Notes under the pieces: generated by a model
The model's input: the letters and a program-made list of their open reading frames with translations, nothing else
Databases searched by the model: none
Told to the model about the DNA's origin: nothing
Part shown: one piece after another, positions 8,371-16,373 of the stretch
How the letters are laid out: each line of letters starts with the position of its first letter
Position numbering within the stretch: the first letter of the stretch is position 1
IMG/VR virus record: IMGVR_UViG_3300037258_000375
Location: 41,299 to 105,298 of that record
Source of the DNA: a virus
Direction: 5' to 3' (one strand)
Length of the DNA stretch: 64,000 nucleotides
Program-made: the position numbers and the translations under genes

Positions 8371-8588
8371 TGAGCGACCGCTGGTATAAGAATCACCGCC
8401 TGGAGTGGATCGCCGAGATGCTCCGCATTTATGGCTTCATCAACCGCGAGCACGTGATGCGGAAGTTTGGCATCTCGACACCGCAAGCTTCGAAAGACCT
8501 GAACGACTTTCAGAAGAAGAATCCGAACGCGGTGAGTTACGATCTTAGCGTTAAGAAATTTATTGCTCGGGATGGACGGAAGATATGA
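8370..8588 (+). CDS. Helix-turn-helix protein (DeoR-type wing)
   Basis: 72 residues. REHVMRKFGISTPQASKDLNDF reads as a helix-turn-helix of the DeoR/winged type, with a short C-terminal wing (YDLSVKKFI). Immediately upstream of the recombinase and overlapping it by 4 bases, so it could regulate or accompany it. Confidence 0.65.
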   Translation: MSDRWYKNHRLEWIAEMLRIYGFINREHVMRKFGISTPQASKDLNDFQKKNPNAVSYDLSVKKFIARDGRKI

Positions 8589-9283
8589 CTGCATCGAATG
8601 AATCCGAAGTTTACCGCGCGGTCTGTTACATGCGCTGCTCAGGCGATGGCCAGATTCTCGGAGACACCTGGGAACGCCAGCGCGAGGTGATCTTCAAACA
8701 CGCCTTGGCGAACGACTTTGACGTGGTTGAGGAGTTCCGAGACGAGGGTGTCACCGGCAAGATGGAACTGGAGAATCGCGCAGGGCTGTCCGCTTGTATG
8801 CAGTTCATCCAGGCGAACAGCATCAAGTTGGTCTTGGTCGAGTCCAGCGACCGGCTCGCCCGCGACATGATCGTGGCTGAGGTCATCGTGCGCGAGTTCC
8901 AGAAGATCGGCGTCAAGGTGATCGCGGCCTCGGGGGGTGTGGACCTCACCGCAGGCGACGATCTGAATCCAACCGCCAAGCTGATCCGGCAAATCCTCGC
9001 CGCAATCGCCGAGTTCGACCGCTGTGTCACCGTGCTCAAGCTGCGCGGCGCGCGCGAGCGCATCCGAAGCAAGAACGGGAAGTGTGAAGGCCAGCACGCC
9101 TTCGGCGAGAAGCCCGAAGAGCATGAGACCATGGAAGCGATTAGAAATTTCCGCGCCATCGGATGGACCTGTAAGACGATTGCCGACACCCTCAATGAGC
9201 GTTCTTTCCGGACCCGCTCCGGACGGCCTTGGCACCGATCCACGGTCGCGAAGATTCTCGCGCGTAAAGCTACCACCAACTAA
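8585..9283 (+). CDS. Serine recombinase (resolvase/invertase family)
   Basis: 232 residues. N-terminal catalytic domain: YMRCSGDGQ with the nucleophilic Ser at residue ~18, then LVESSDRLARD (the Arg-containing active-site loop, ~88). The C-terminal part (TMEAIRNFRAIGWTCKTIADTLN, RSGRPWHRSTVAKIL) is a recombinase DNA-binding segment. At this size it lies between small resolvases and large integrases. It could resolve, invert or integrate DNA; no inverted repeats or att-like pair was seen beside it. It converges on the next gene with a 14-base overlap. Confidence 0.85.
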   Translation: MTASNESEVYRAVCYMRCSGDGQILGDTWERQREVIFKHALANDFDVVEEFRDEGVTGKMELENRAGLSACMQFIQANSIKLVLVESSDRLARDMIVAEVIVREFQKIGVKVIAASGGVDLTAGDDLNPTAKLIRQILAAIAEFDRCVTVLKLRGARERIRSKNGKCEGQHAFGEKPEEHETMEAIRNFRAIGWTCKTIADTLNERSFRTRSGRPWHRSTVAKILARKATTN

Positions 9284-9947
9284 TCTTCAGATTGCTTACC
9301 AGGATCGACCAAGGCGCGCCAGCCGGTAGACTTCCCAATTGCACCTGGACGTACACGCCCGGAGTCCAGTTGCTGGCCGTGGCGGGCATGTTGCCCAGCG
9401 ACGTCGGAACCTGGGACACCATCTTGTCGCACTCGTAGCTCACCACAGAGCAAGTCTTCGCTGTGAGGTTGAACGAGTACGCCCACTTCACTTTGTGCTG
9501 CACGTTCGGCTTGAGCGCACCCAAGAGCAGCCCGGTCGAGGTCCAGTTCCCGATGTCGATCTGGCCGGTCGCCACGTGGCGCTGGCCGCTCAGGTTGTAC
9601 TTCATCCCACCCGTGACAATCAGGAGATCGGTCTCGATCACGTTCGCGTTGGTCGGGGTACCGGCGTCGATATCCAGGCCGTACGACAGAGACACATTGC
9701 CGGTGTTGACAGGAATCTGCCGAGGCTCGGCCACGCCGTTGAGCACACCGGCCTGCGCCGGGTAAAACTCGACGGCAGGGTACGACCCAGGCTGGCTGTT
9801 TCCCGAGGTCCAGCAGAGCAGGGTGGTTTTCTTGGCGGGCACTAGACGGGACCCGTAGGCGAGAGGGGGAACGCCCCCTATCGGGGTCGCCGCAGTGTTG
9901 ACATGGACACCCCACAAAGTGGTCGGATCGAGCCGGTCGATGAGCAT
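9270..9947 (-). CDS. Putative virion/surface protein
   Basis: 225 residues, start behind AGGAGACTTT. Composition is Thr/Asn/Gly/Val-rich and beta-type throughout (VSLSYGLDIDAGTPTNANVIETDL, VKWAYSFNLTAKT), like phage tail-fibre or adhesin domains. No catalytic motif seen. It is the last gene of the long minus-strand block and overlaps the recombinase tail-to-tail. Confidence 0.5.
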   Translation of the reverse strand: MLIDRLDPTTLWGVHVNTAATPIGGVPPLAYGSRLVPAKKTTLLCWTSGNSQPGSYPAVEFYPAQAGVLNGVAEPRQIPVNTGNVSLSYGLDIDAGTPTNANVIETDLLIVTGGMKYNLSGQRHVATGQIDIGNWTSTGLLLGALKPNVQHKVKWAYSFNLTAKTCSVVSYECDKMVSQVPTSLGNMPATASNWTPGVYVQVQLGSLPAGAPWSILVSNLKISWW

Positions 9948-10111
9948 AAAGTCTCCTGGACTTTATGATGCACCCAAATCGATCCAAAAACACCCTAAAA
10001 GCGACCGTGGAGCGGCACATGAACTGCGCTTACTCTGCGCTTTTCGACCCCGTTTCGCCGAAGAGACGTGTATGTCACCTGTAAAGCTATCTACGTGTAA
10101 TTTCTATCGCT
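9948..10111. other. Intergenic stretch
   Basis: About 165 bases between two minus-strand genes. I see no convincing terminator or promoter. Short imperfect repeats are present but nothing that supports a feature. Confidence 0.4.
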
Positions 10112-10606
10112 TCACTCCGGGAACAGGCCGTACTTTGGCTCTGTGGAAAGCAGCCCGCTCGACGCTTTTCGCAACTCTTCAGTCGGAACGTCGAAAAAGC
10201 TCTGCTTTCCGGCCCACGGGATGGGGTTTCTGAGCTTGATTGGATCGCGCAGAACAAACGCATAGCGGAGCTTTCTGTCGTCTCCATATTGCCGGTAGTC
10301 GCCCCACACGATCTGCCATGGTTCCCTCGCCGGAGCGACGTCGCAAGCGGGCTGGCAACGCACGAGATCGACGGTGCCGATGATGCACCCAAAGGGTAGC
10401 TGAGACCACTTCATACCCAGCATCGTGAGCTTCGGCTCGTAGAACGCGCGAGTGCTTTTGTCCTGGTGCTTGGCCGCGTGGATCGCGATCCGGCCCCGGA
10501 CGGCGGTCGGCCAGCCGCGCGTTTCGTCCGGCTTTACCATCCGGCCCTGGTCGTCTTTCTCGAAGATGACGGACGCCCACGGCTGCCATAAGCTGAGGCA
10601 CTTCAT
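10112..10606 (-). CDS. ASCH-domain protein
   Basis: 164 residues, start behind GAGGAGCCTGAT. The opening MKCLSLWQPWASVI is the hallmark of the ASCH fold, which resembles PUA domains and binds RNA or modified nucleosides. The body (GRIAIHAAKH, GCIIGTVDLVRC) fits. Some ASCH proteins are RNases or N4-acetylcytidine amidohydrolases. A second ASCH-like protein is at 57.0-57.8 kb. Confidence 0.82.
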   Translation of the reverse strand: MKCLSLWQPWASVIFEKDDQGRMVKPDETRGWPTAVRGRIAIHAAKHQDKSTRAFYEPKLTMLGMKWSQLPFGCIIGTVDLVRCQPACDVAPAREPWQIVWGDYRQYGDDRKLRYAFVLRDPIKLRNPIPWAGKQSFFDVPTEELRKASSGLLSTEPKYGLFPE

Positions 10607-10616
10607 ATCAGGCTCC

Positions 10617-11375
10617 TCACGTTTTCCGACTCCACCGCTGGATGGGATTGATTAGCTCGATGTCGTCCGGAATTCTTTTGCCGAGGTAGAGCGCTTCGTC
10701 TGTGCGCGCATAATCCGTAATGGGGATCGGCGTACAGTGTGGAAAGGTGCCAACCGCCGCGATGATCTTAAAGTGGTTTTTGAGCGTCTCTCGCGCCTTC
10801 TCTGAAATCTGGAACCAGTCATCAACCATAACCTCTTGACCGCATCCTCGGAGGCTGTGAAGCTCCTCACTCCCGACGAAGTCAAGGCGGGCGAACTGAT
10901 GGGGGCGTCCTTCGCGGAGACGGCGGCGGGCAGCTTCGGCGATGATGTTCTCTTTGTGCGGAGAGATGATCGTGATGTGGCTCTGCGTTTGACTTGCGAC
11001 CTCTTCCGCGCTATCGAACAAGGCGGTGGTCTTTCCACTGCGGCGCTCGCAGTGCAGAACTGTTCCCTGCCGAAACGCGTCACGCATCATGCCGGTGCGT
11101 ATTGTCACAAGCTCAGGCGAGGGGCTTGTGCAAGATCGCATGTGATCGTCCAGCCTGTCGATGATATTGTGCGCGTACGTATGGAACCGCCGTGCATACT
11201 CCACGAACATCTCGCGCGCAACTTCGACCGGGATCGCGTCACATCTATGCTGCGCTTGCTCCTCGTAACTGTTGAGCATCCGGTTAAAGTGTTCTTCATC
11301 TGGATCGCGGCGTCGCGAAAGAGGAAGCATCGCTGGCTCAAATTTCTCGAACGGGCTTATTGAAAAATACTCCAT
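10617..11375 (-). CDS. P-loop-like ATPase
   Basis: 252 residues from ATG 11375. ERRSGKTTALFDSAEEVASQ (~residue 112) resembles a Walker A of the helicase/terminase type, although the first Gly of GxxxxGKT is replaced by Glu-Arg. MVDDWFQIS may be the Walker B equivalent. A -10-like CATAAT lies 5 bases before the ATG, suggesting a leaderless mRNA. Possible helicase or packaging-related ATPase; not proven. Confidence 0.55.
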   Translation of the reverse strand: MEYFSISPFEKFEPAMLPLSRRRDPDEEHFNRMLNSYEEQAQHRCDAIPVEVAREMFVEYARRFHTYAHNIIDRLDDHMRSCTSPSPELVTIRTGMMRDAFRQGTVLHCERRSGKTTALFDSAEEVASQTQSHITIISPHKENIIAEAARRRLREGRPHQFARLDFVGSEELHSLRGCGQEVMVDDWFQISEKARETLKNHFKIIAAVGTFPHCTPIPITDYARTDEALYLGKRIPDDIELINPIQRWSRKT

Positions 11376-11425
11376 TTGCAATTATGGAACTATCGAGGTC
11401 GCCGATTTTCAAGCAGTCCTCTTGT

Positions 11426-11962
11426 TTATGCCCCGCGCGAAACAGTGAGAGAATCAATTTCGCCGAATAGTTCATATATATCATCCCAGTCTGGTGGATC
11501 GTAATCTTCTTTCTCCTCGTTCCATTTACCGCAAAACGGATTCACGCTCACTGATGTGCAGTGCAAACCAATCCCCGGTACATCCGGATTCGACAAGAAA
11601 AGCTCTCGCAGCGCTGGCCAGTGATTGACATTATCCGATGGAATCGAAAAGTCTTCGAGAAATACCTTGATCGCGTCGGCCATGCGCGGGTAGTCCTTCT
11701 TCGCGACATAAGCACGATCAAAGGTAAGCATGAAAACGGCTTTGTGCTCCGTTTTTACGCGCGGGTCTTTCCAGAGATTCCACAAGGTGTCCCCGAGTTG
11801 CATGTAGCCCTTGTTCGGGTGGTCATAAGACCTCGTTACGCTCAGATAGCGAGCGGCCATCAGTTCCCAAATTATCGGAGCCGACCCCCAGCTATTGCCG
11901 TATTCATCCAGCACGTCCACCCTATCTCCTGGATAAACTGCTATAACATCCGTCTGGCTCAT
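11426..11962 (-). CDS. Hypothetical protein
   Basis: 178 residues from ATG 11962, chosen for GGGGAGATGACGAC; the longer frame overlaps the upstream gene. Contains a helical region and an acidic C-terminus (EEKEDYDPPDWDDIYELFGEID). No family recognised. Confidence 0.6.
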   Translation of the reverse strand: MSQTDVIAVYPGDRVDVLDEYGNSWGSAPIIWELMAARYLSVTRSYDHPNKGYMQLGDTLWNLWKDPRVKTEHKAVFMLTFDRAYVAKKDYPRMADAIKVFLEDFSIPSDNVNHWPALRELFLSNPDVPGIGLHCTSVSVNPFCGKWNEEKEDYDPPDWDDIYELFGEIDSLTVSRGA

Positions 11963-12195
11963 GTCGTCATCTCCCCGAGCTTCTCCTTCGTCTCGTTGAA
12001 CTGCTTTCTGTTGTAGAGCAGCAGACAAGCTATAAGCTCTCCGGTTACGAGGCTGCCAACCACATCCCCGGCAATGCCCATCGTGACCTGGGTGCCCAAG
12101 CGGCACTTCGTCGCTTGCACAACGTCTACGCCAAGGCGGATGTCCAGATTATCGTCGGCCATCTTTTTCAGTACATCGAAACTGTTCACTGGCAT
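11959..12195 (-). CDS. Hypothetical small protein, possibly membrane-associated
   Basis: 78 residues. A moderately hydrophobic stretch (MGIAGDVVGSLVTGELIACLLLY) could be a membrane helix. Overlaps the downstream gene by 4 bases. Function unknown. Confidence 0.55.
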   Translation of the reverse strand: MPVNSFDVLKKMADDNLDIRLGVDVVQATKCRLGTQVTMGIAGDVVGSLVTGELIACLLLYNRKQFNETKEKLGEMTT

Positions 12196-12207
12196 CCTAT
12201 TCCTCCG

Positions 12208-12408
12208 TCAGAGCCCGAGCGTCTTCCCAGCGTACGGCTCTTTCTTGTCTTCTGACTCTTCATCGTTCACGTGAATATCTTCAAAATACGTGGCCACGCA
12301 CTTGATGATTCCAATGACCAAACAGAGCGTGAAAATCGCGGCTGGGAATAACAGTTCCCAAGCGATCCGAACCTCGATATATTCACGCCAAGTGATTGCG
12401 TGATCCAC
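12208..12408 (-). CDS. Small single-span membrane protein
   Basis: 66 residues with one clear transmembrane helix (residues ~16-40, AWELLFPAAIFTLCLVIGII) and an acidic C-terminal tail (HVNDEESEDKKE). Starts inside the 3' end of the HNH gene upstream. Confidence 0.6.
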   Translation of the reverse strand: MDHAITWREYIEVRIAWELLFPAAIFTLCLVIGIIKCVATYFEDIHVNDEESEDKKEPYAGKTLGL

Positions 12409-12880
12409 TCAGACTCCTGGGCGGTGGTCGTAGCCCCGCTTTACGTTCGTCGCGAAATCTTTGTTGCTTTTGCCGCTCACACTCTCTACATCTACGTGAT
12501 CCTTTTCGCGAGTCGATTATTAGATTCTCTCCCTCATAGGGATGACCGCGTGGACAGTGAGTTTTTCTGCTCTCTTTATTGTTTGTCACTAGGTCAGCAT
12601 TAAGAGCCTGCTCCCGAGGAGTTGCCCACCGACAGTTTTCAGCGGTGTAATCTCCATTATTGTTTTCACGATCTAATGTCTTCCCTGGTGGTCGTTCGCC
12701 CATGTCTGCATAAAAATTCGCGAAACTGTTCTGCCAGCGTTCACAAATCTTTATCCCACGTCCGCCATAGCGCGGGTATTTGTGGGATTTTGAATTGAGG
12801 CATCGTTCTTTCATTGCGCGCCACGAACGATACGTCCGCGTTTCTCCCTGCTTTCGCGTGCTGTGCCCATGTTTCTTCAT
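12383..12880 (-). CDS. HNH endonuclease with C-terminal zinc motif
   Basis: 165 residues. SWRAMKERCLNSKSHKYPRYGGRGI and LDRENNNGDYTAENCRWATP are signatures of a common phage HNH family (nuclease core ~55-100). The C-terminal CPRGHPYEGENLI...CREC motif also occurs in the GIY-YIG protein at 60.2-60.9 kb, a shared add-on zinc module. Probably a free-standing homing endonuclease inserted between unrelated genes. Confidence 0.85.
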   Translation of the reverse strand: MKKHGHSTRKQGETRTYRSWRAMKERCLNSKSHKYPRYGGRGIKICERWQNSFANFYADMGERPPGKTLDRENNNGDYTAENCRWATPREQALNADLVTNNKESRKTHCPRGHPYEGENLIIDSRKGSRRCRECERQKQQRFRDERKAGLRPPPRSLSGSRNHLA

Positions 12881-13647
12881 ATTGCCGACATCGGATCATC
12901 AAGTGTATGCTGCTGAGCGCGTTTCCAAAAGTCATGCTCATCTGCCCTGATAGCCAATAAGTCCGCCAACACTTGGTCTGATGGCGGATATACGCCCACG
13001 TGGGTGCCTTGATACCAGCCGAGACAATGGGAACACAAGGCTGCGAGAAAATGGAAATAGACCTTGTCCGCTTTTTTCTCCGGCTTCAGCGCGAGAGTGG
13101 GAAGGCCCTTGCGCAGGCAGTACATCACGCCAGAGCGCTTGCTCTTCTCCAGAAAGGCCCCGGCGAGAATGTAGCTGTCATGCTGCACTTCGTTGAGACG
13201 CCGGAGCAGTGCGCCCATGGCCTTCCACTCCGCAACGGGCTTTACCGCTCCGGCTTGGCAGATCATCGAAGTGATGTACATGTCGAGACGTTCGTTTGTG
13301 GTCACGAACTTCTCCACGATTGCGCCCTTCGAATGCTTCGCCACCGCGATTGTTTTTGGCCGCGTCGTCCAGACATTCACGACCATAGGCGAGTCGTCCT
13401 GCTCATCGACGTCCGAGGTGGAGCACACGCGCACTTCAGGAACGCCATTCATCGAGACAGGCACATCGTGACCGTGCTTGTCGGCAAGCGGGCAGCCCTT
13501 CGCAAGAACGATCTTGCGATCCTGGTCGAAGATGCTCACGATGGGCACGCCGTGGTGCCAGCCGCGCGCTTTGCAGAGTTCATGCACGCCGGATCGGAGA
13601 GATTCCCAGGTGAGTTCTCCCTTGATGGGCAGTAGGTCTGTGGCCAT
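12877..13647 (-). CDS. Hypothetical protein
   Basis: 256 residues; ATG 13647 preceded by GTGGAGGATAGT. N-terminal half is alpha/beta (LTWESLRSGVHELCKARGWHHG), C-terminal half has paired Cys/His (LAALCSHCLGWYQGTH). No recognised family. Overlaps the HNH gene by 4 bases. Confidence 0.6.
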   Translation of the reverse strand: MATDLLPIKGELTWESLRSGVHELCKARGWHHGVPIVSIFDQDRKIVLAKGCPLADKHGHDVPVSMNGVPEVRVCSTSDVDEQDDSPMVVNVWTTRPKTIAVAKHSKGAIVEKFVTTNERLDMYITSMICQAGAVKPVAEWKAMGALLRRLNEVQHDSYILAGAFLEKSKRSGVMYCLRKGLPTLALKPEKKADKVYFHFLAALCSHCLGWYQGTHVGVYPPSDQVLADLLAIRADEHDFWKRAQQHTLDDPMSAI

Positions 13648-13648
13648 A

Positions 13649-14014
13649 CTATCCTCCACTTCGCGGCGCAATCGCCACCGTTCGTCCAGATTCCGGACTC
13701 ACTCTCCCATACGATGCCCTACGTGGCAGCCCCTTCGGCCTGCCACGGCCTTTCTTGCGAGGCACTGTCTCCACGGCTTCATCGGGAGTTTCCTGTGTGT
13801 CCAGGCGAATCATGAGCTTGTTCGTCACCGGATCGTAGCCCAACACCCTGTACGTGTGAGTCACATCGCCGATTTCCCTTTCGAGAAAGACGGCGGACCC
13901 GGACTTGATGAGATCGCCGACGAGCTTGGCAGCTTGCTTGCGGCCATCCTCGTTCGTTGTGTCGATCTCTGAGTTGTCATCGCCGGAAAAGCTATTGAGG
14001 ATTTGGATATTCAT
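13649..14014 (-). CDS. Hypothetical protein with AT-hook-like tail
   Basis: 121 residues. A small beta-rich N-terminal domain is followed by PRKKGRGRPKGLPRR, whose GRP core flanked by basic residues is an AT-hook (minor-groove DNA binding). Overlaps the PurA-like gene by 4 bases. Confidence 0.6.
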   Translation of the reverse strand: MNIQILNSFSGDDNSEIDTTNEDGRKQAAKLVGDLIKSGSAVFLEREIGDVTHTYRVLGYDPVTNKLMIRLDTQETPDEAVETVPRKKGRGRPKGLPRRASYGRVSPESGRTVAIAPRSGG

Positions 14015-15147
14015 ATGACCACCTCTGAGTACAACACCCGTTCTATCGCGCTCGGTCCATGTGCCGTGATGGCCACAGGCACACGTAGGTTCGCCGCCAT
14101 CGAGTAGAGAAAATCAACTTCCGACTCACCGATACGTGGCAGGTAGTCTAGGTGGCTCACTGCGAGGTAATCGACACCGCCGATGATTCGGAGAGCCCGC
14201 CGCGCCATGTTGAAATCGAACTGCCCCACCCGAAACTTTCCCTGAAGCGAGCTATCGGAGTTGTGTAGCTCTGGCAAATCGAGCGCTGGGTCTTCGCTCG
14301 GGAACGGACCGGCACCGTGGCGCGTGTAATAGCTGCGCAGGCAGCCGACGCGGGTACGCTCTTTGACTTTCGCTTCATCGAGAAGTGTATTCGCATTTTC
14401 GAAGGTAGTGTTCGTCCAGGTGTTGTGCGGCGCGGTGCCGTACGTCTCATCGAGCATCACGCCCTGTGCGCCCTCAAAGACCATGCATTCTTCCGGCTTG
14501 AAGTGATCGACGATCTTGGCTGGCCAACTCTCGAAGTCGGCCATGGTCCGGCTGAGAACTGCTATGTCTTTGCTGCGATGAATGACGATGCCCAGTTCTT
14601 CCCGAAGCTTCACGATCTCATCGAGAAGCATATCCGAGATAAATGTGAGCTTACGGCGGAGCGTGACCAGATTCTGCGTGTCACCAGCGTAGGGAACATA
14701 GAGCGGGTGCTTTATCTGCATCTCTCGCGCCACACCGATGCCCATTCCGCAGCTTCCATGTCTTGCATCGCCGCGCGCCATCTCGCGAAGTTGATTGAGA
14801 TGCTTATGAAACGGCGTGACCAGGAGCGCTCTCTGATCGACTGTGGTGCGGTCCCATACGTCTCCCGCCAGATTTGAAAGCTCTTCTGCCTCTCGCATCA
14901 TCGACACCGGATCGATAACCATGTAGCGCGAGAGAAATGTCTTCACGTGCGGGTTCGCCAGTGTTCCCGCTCCAAACTGCGCGAAGGTGTGGTGGTCTCC
15001 CTCTGGAGTAACCACGTTGTGCGCCGCCTGAGAGCCGCCGTTATAGCGCACCACTAGATCGACCGGATATTCACGACATAATTTATCGACACATGCCCCC
15101 TTGCCTTCGTCTCCGAAGGCAAGTCCTGCCACAAGAAATGCTTTCAT
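14011..15147 (-). CDS. Adenylosuccinate synthetase family (PurA/PurZ)
   Basis: 378 residues, shorter than host PurA (about 430), start behind GGGGGAAT. The P-loop-type GDEGKGACVDKL (~residue 12), the NGGSQAAHNV substrate loop, GSCGMGIG (counterpart of TTGRGIGP) and MVFEGAQGVMLDETYGTAP are all present. Enzymes of this family couple GTP hydrolysis to addition of aspartate to IMP, or, in phage PurZ, to dGMP for diaminopurine DNA. PurZ usually has Ser where PurA has the catalytic Asp; here the Asp is kept, so PurA-like chemistry or a PurZ0-like intermediate are both possible. First gene of the operon's 3' half. Confidence 0.88.
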   Translation of the reverse strand: MKAFLVAGLAFGDEGKGACVDKLCREYPVDLVVRYNGGSQAAHNVVTPEGDHHTFAQFGAGTLANPHVKTFLSRYMVIDPVSMMREAEELSNLAGDVWDRTTVDQRALLVTPFHKHLNQLREMARGDARHGSCGMGIGVAREMQIKHPLYVPYAGDTQNLVTLRRKLTFISDMLLDEIVKLREELGIVIHRSKDIAVLSRTMADFESWPAKIVDHFKPEECMVFEGAQGVMLDETYGTAPHNTWTNTTFENANTLLDEAKVKERTRVGCLRSYYTRHGAGPFPSEDPALDLPELHNSDSSLQGKFRVGQFDFNMARRALRIIGGVDYLAVSHLDYLPRIGESEVDFLYSMAANLRVPVAITAHGPSAIERVLYSEVVI

Positions 15148-15426
15148 TTATTCCCCCAGGTTCTTTATACACACCGTAAATGCAGTGAGCGGGCGGTTCG
15201 GCCTCCCGTCCGGGCGAAGCGGATGCGTGTCGCTGATCTGACGGTAGAAGGTCATAGCCTGCGCCCCATCGTCGAATCGCTTCGCCTCGGCGAGGTTGAA
15301 GGTCGTAGTGAGATCGCCATGGCCGTCGTGACCGTTAGGGTCGTACGTTTTCACATACGACCCCTCCAGTTCGGACGGCAATGACTCAAGCCCGCCAAGC
15401 CGTTCGATTTGGATAACGGCGCTCAC
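15148..15426 (-). CDS. Hypothetical protein
   Basis: 92 residues between the PurA-like and vWA genes, overlapping the latter by 4 bases. Compact alpha/beta sequence (YVKTYDPNGHDGHGDLTTTF, AQAMTFYRQ). No family recognised. Confidence 0.55.
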   Translation of the reverse strand: MSAVIQIERLGGLESLPSELEGSYVKTYDPNGHDGHGDLTTTFNLAEAKRFDDGAQAMTFYRQISDTHPLRPDGRPNRPLTAFTVCIKNLGE

Positions 15427-16361
15427 AGACGTGCGGCCTTGCCTGCTCCGGACGTCGTCAGCGCAGCCGCCGCGTGCGCGCTGTGCTTCACCAGGGCATG
15501 TGCTTCGTGATCGCTCACGCCGACCGCAACCAGATCGTCAACGACCGAGTCTGCCGACTTCTCTTCACAGAGAGCGACGGTAGAGGCGATGAGTTCGCAA
15601 ATCAGGTTCGCGTGCTGCAACACAAGAACAGACTCTTCTCCGAAAAGCTTCTTGTATTGCTCAAACGAGTGCTGATAGGAACCGTGCGGCCAGATCACGA
15701 AAATGGTAAAGTTGCGGCGTGCTTCTTCGATGATCTCTGCGATGGGGATGTCGGCCTGGATGGTATCGCCGAACACAGCGTGGACATGCTTTTTCCCCAC
15801 TTGATCGAAGATCGGCTCGTCTGCGAACATGAAGAAGTATCCCTTCTTGTCACGCTTCTCCAGGCAATCGAGGCTGACCTTGCGCGCCGCCGCATAAAGC
15901 AGCAGATCGTAAGACTCGCCGTGATTAGAGCCGCCTTGGCCGACAAGCCAGATGTTCCGGATGTGCTCATCCACGCGGATATCGCTCTCGAAGTCCGAAA
16001 TCTGGATGCAGTTCTTGCCGACAGAAAAGAAGTCGTCGTTCGCGGCAACGGCAACTTGCGGGTCCGGCAAATACTTATTCAAGAGGTCCATGAGGTTCGG
16101 GAGCTTCTTCTGCGCATCGACGGCGCGGTCGTAGTTCGAACCGGTTACGTCGAACGCGACCAGCACTGCATTCGATGTCGGATGCTCAGCGGAATCCCGC
16201 GATTCAAGCTTGCCGACAGGCTTTGTGTTAATACGCATCGGGTCCAGGTTCGCATGAACCGAACTCGCGGTTGTTGTGTAGGCAAAGTCTGGCGTGCCTG
16301 AAGCACGACGACTTGAAGTTGTACTGTGATATGTACCTGAGTCCCAGCGGCCACCGCCCAT
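15423..16361 (-). CDS. von Willebrand factor A-like protein
   Basis: 312 residues. Residues ~65-255 look like a vWA fold: VLVAFDVTGSNYDRA holds a MIDAS-like D-x-T-G-S, GQGGSNHGESYDLLLY could supply the MIDAS Thr/Ser loop, and FFMFADEPIF the distal strand. The N-terminus is Ser/Thr/Gly-rich and disordered. It lies between a PurA-like enzyme and a J-domain/kinase-like protein; vWA-kinase pairs occur in TerY-type stress systems. Confidence 0.72.
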   Translation of the reverse strand: MGGGRWDSGTYHSTTSSRRASGTPDFAYTTTASSVHANLDPMRINTKPVGKLESRDSAEHPTSNAVLVAFDVTGSNYDRAVDAQKKLPNLMDLLNKYLPDPQVAVAANDDFFSVGKNCIQISDFESDIRVDEHIRNIWLVGQGGSNHGESYDLLLYAAARKVSLDCLEKRDKKGYFFMFADEPIFDQVGKKHVHAVFGDTIQADIPIAEIIEEARRNFTIFVIWPHGSYQHSFEQYKKLFGEESVLVLQHANLICELIASTVALCEEKSADSVVDDLVAVGVSDHEAHALVKHSAHAAAALTTSGAGKAARL

Positions 16362-16373
16362 GATTTCCTCCGC

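Noticed and set aside
9339-9845. Long + strand ORF opposite the surface-protein gene
   Set aside because: His/Arg-rich translation typical of an antisense shadow; the minus frame has a ribosome-binding site and sensible composition.
14011-15147. Calling the enzyme PurZ and the genome a Z-DNA phage
   Set aside because: The catalytic Asp of PurA is present, and no diaminopurine-specific polymerase or clear DatZ is in the window.
15474-16301. 275-codon + strand ORF opposite the vWA gene
   Set aside because: Shadow of the minus-strand gene, which has vWA motifs and operon overlaps.
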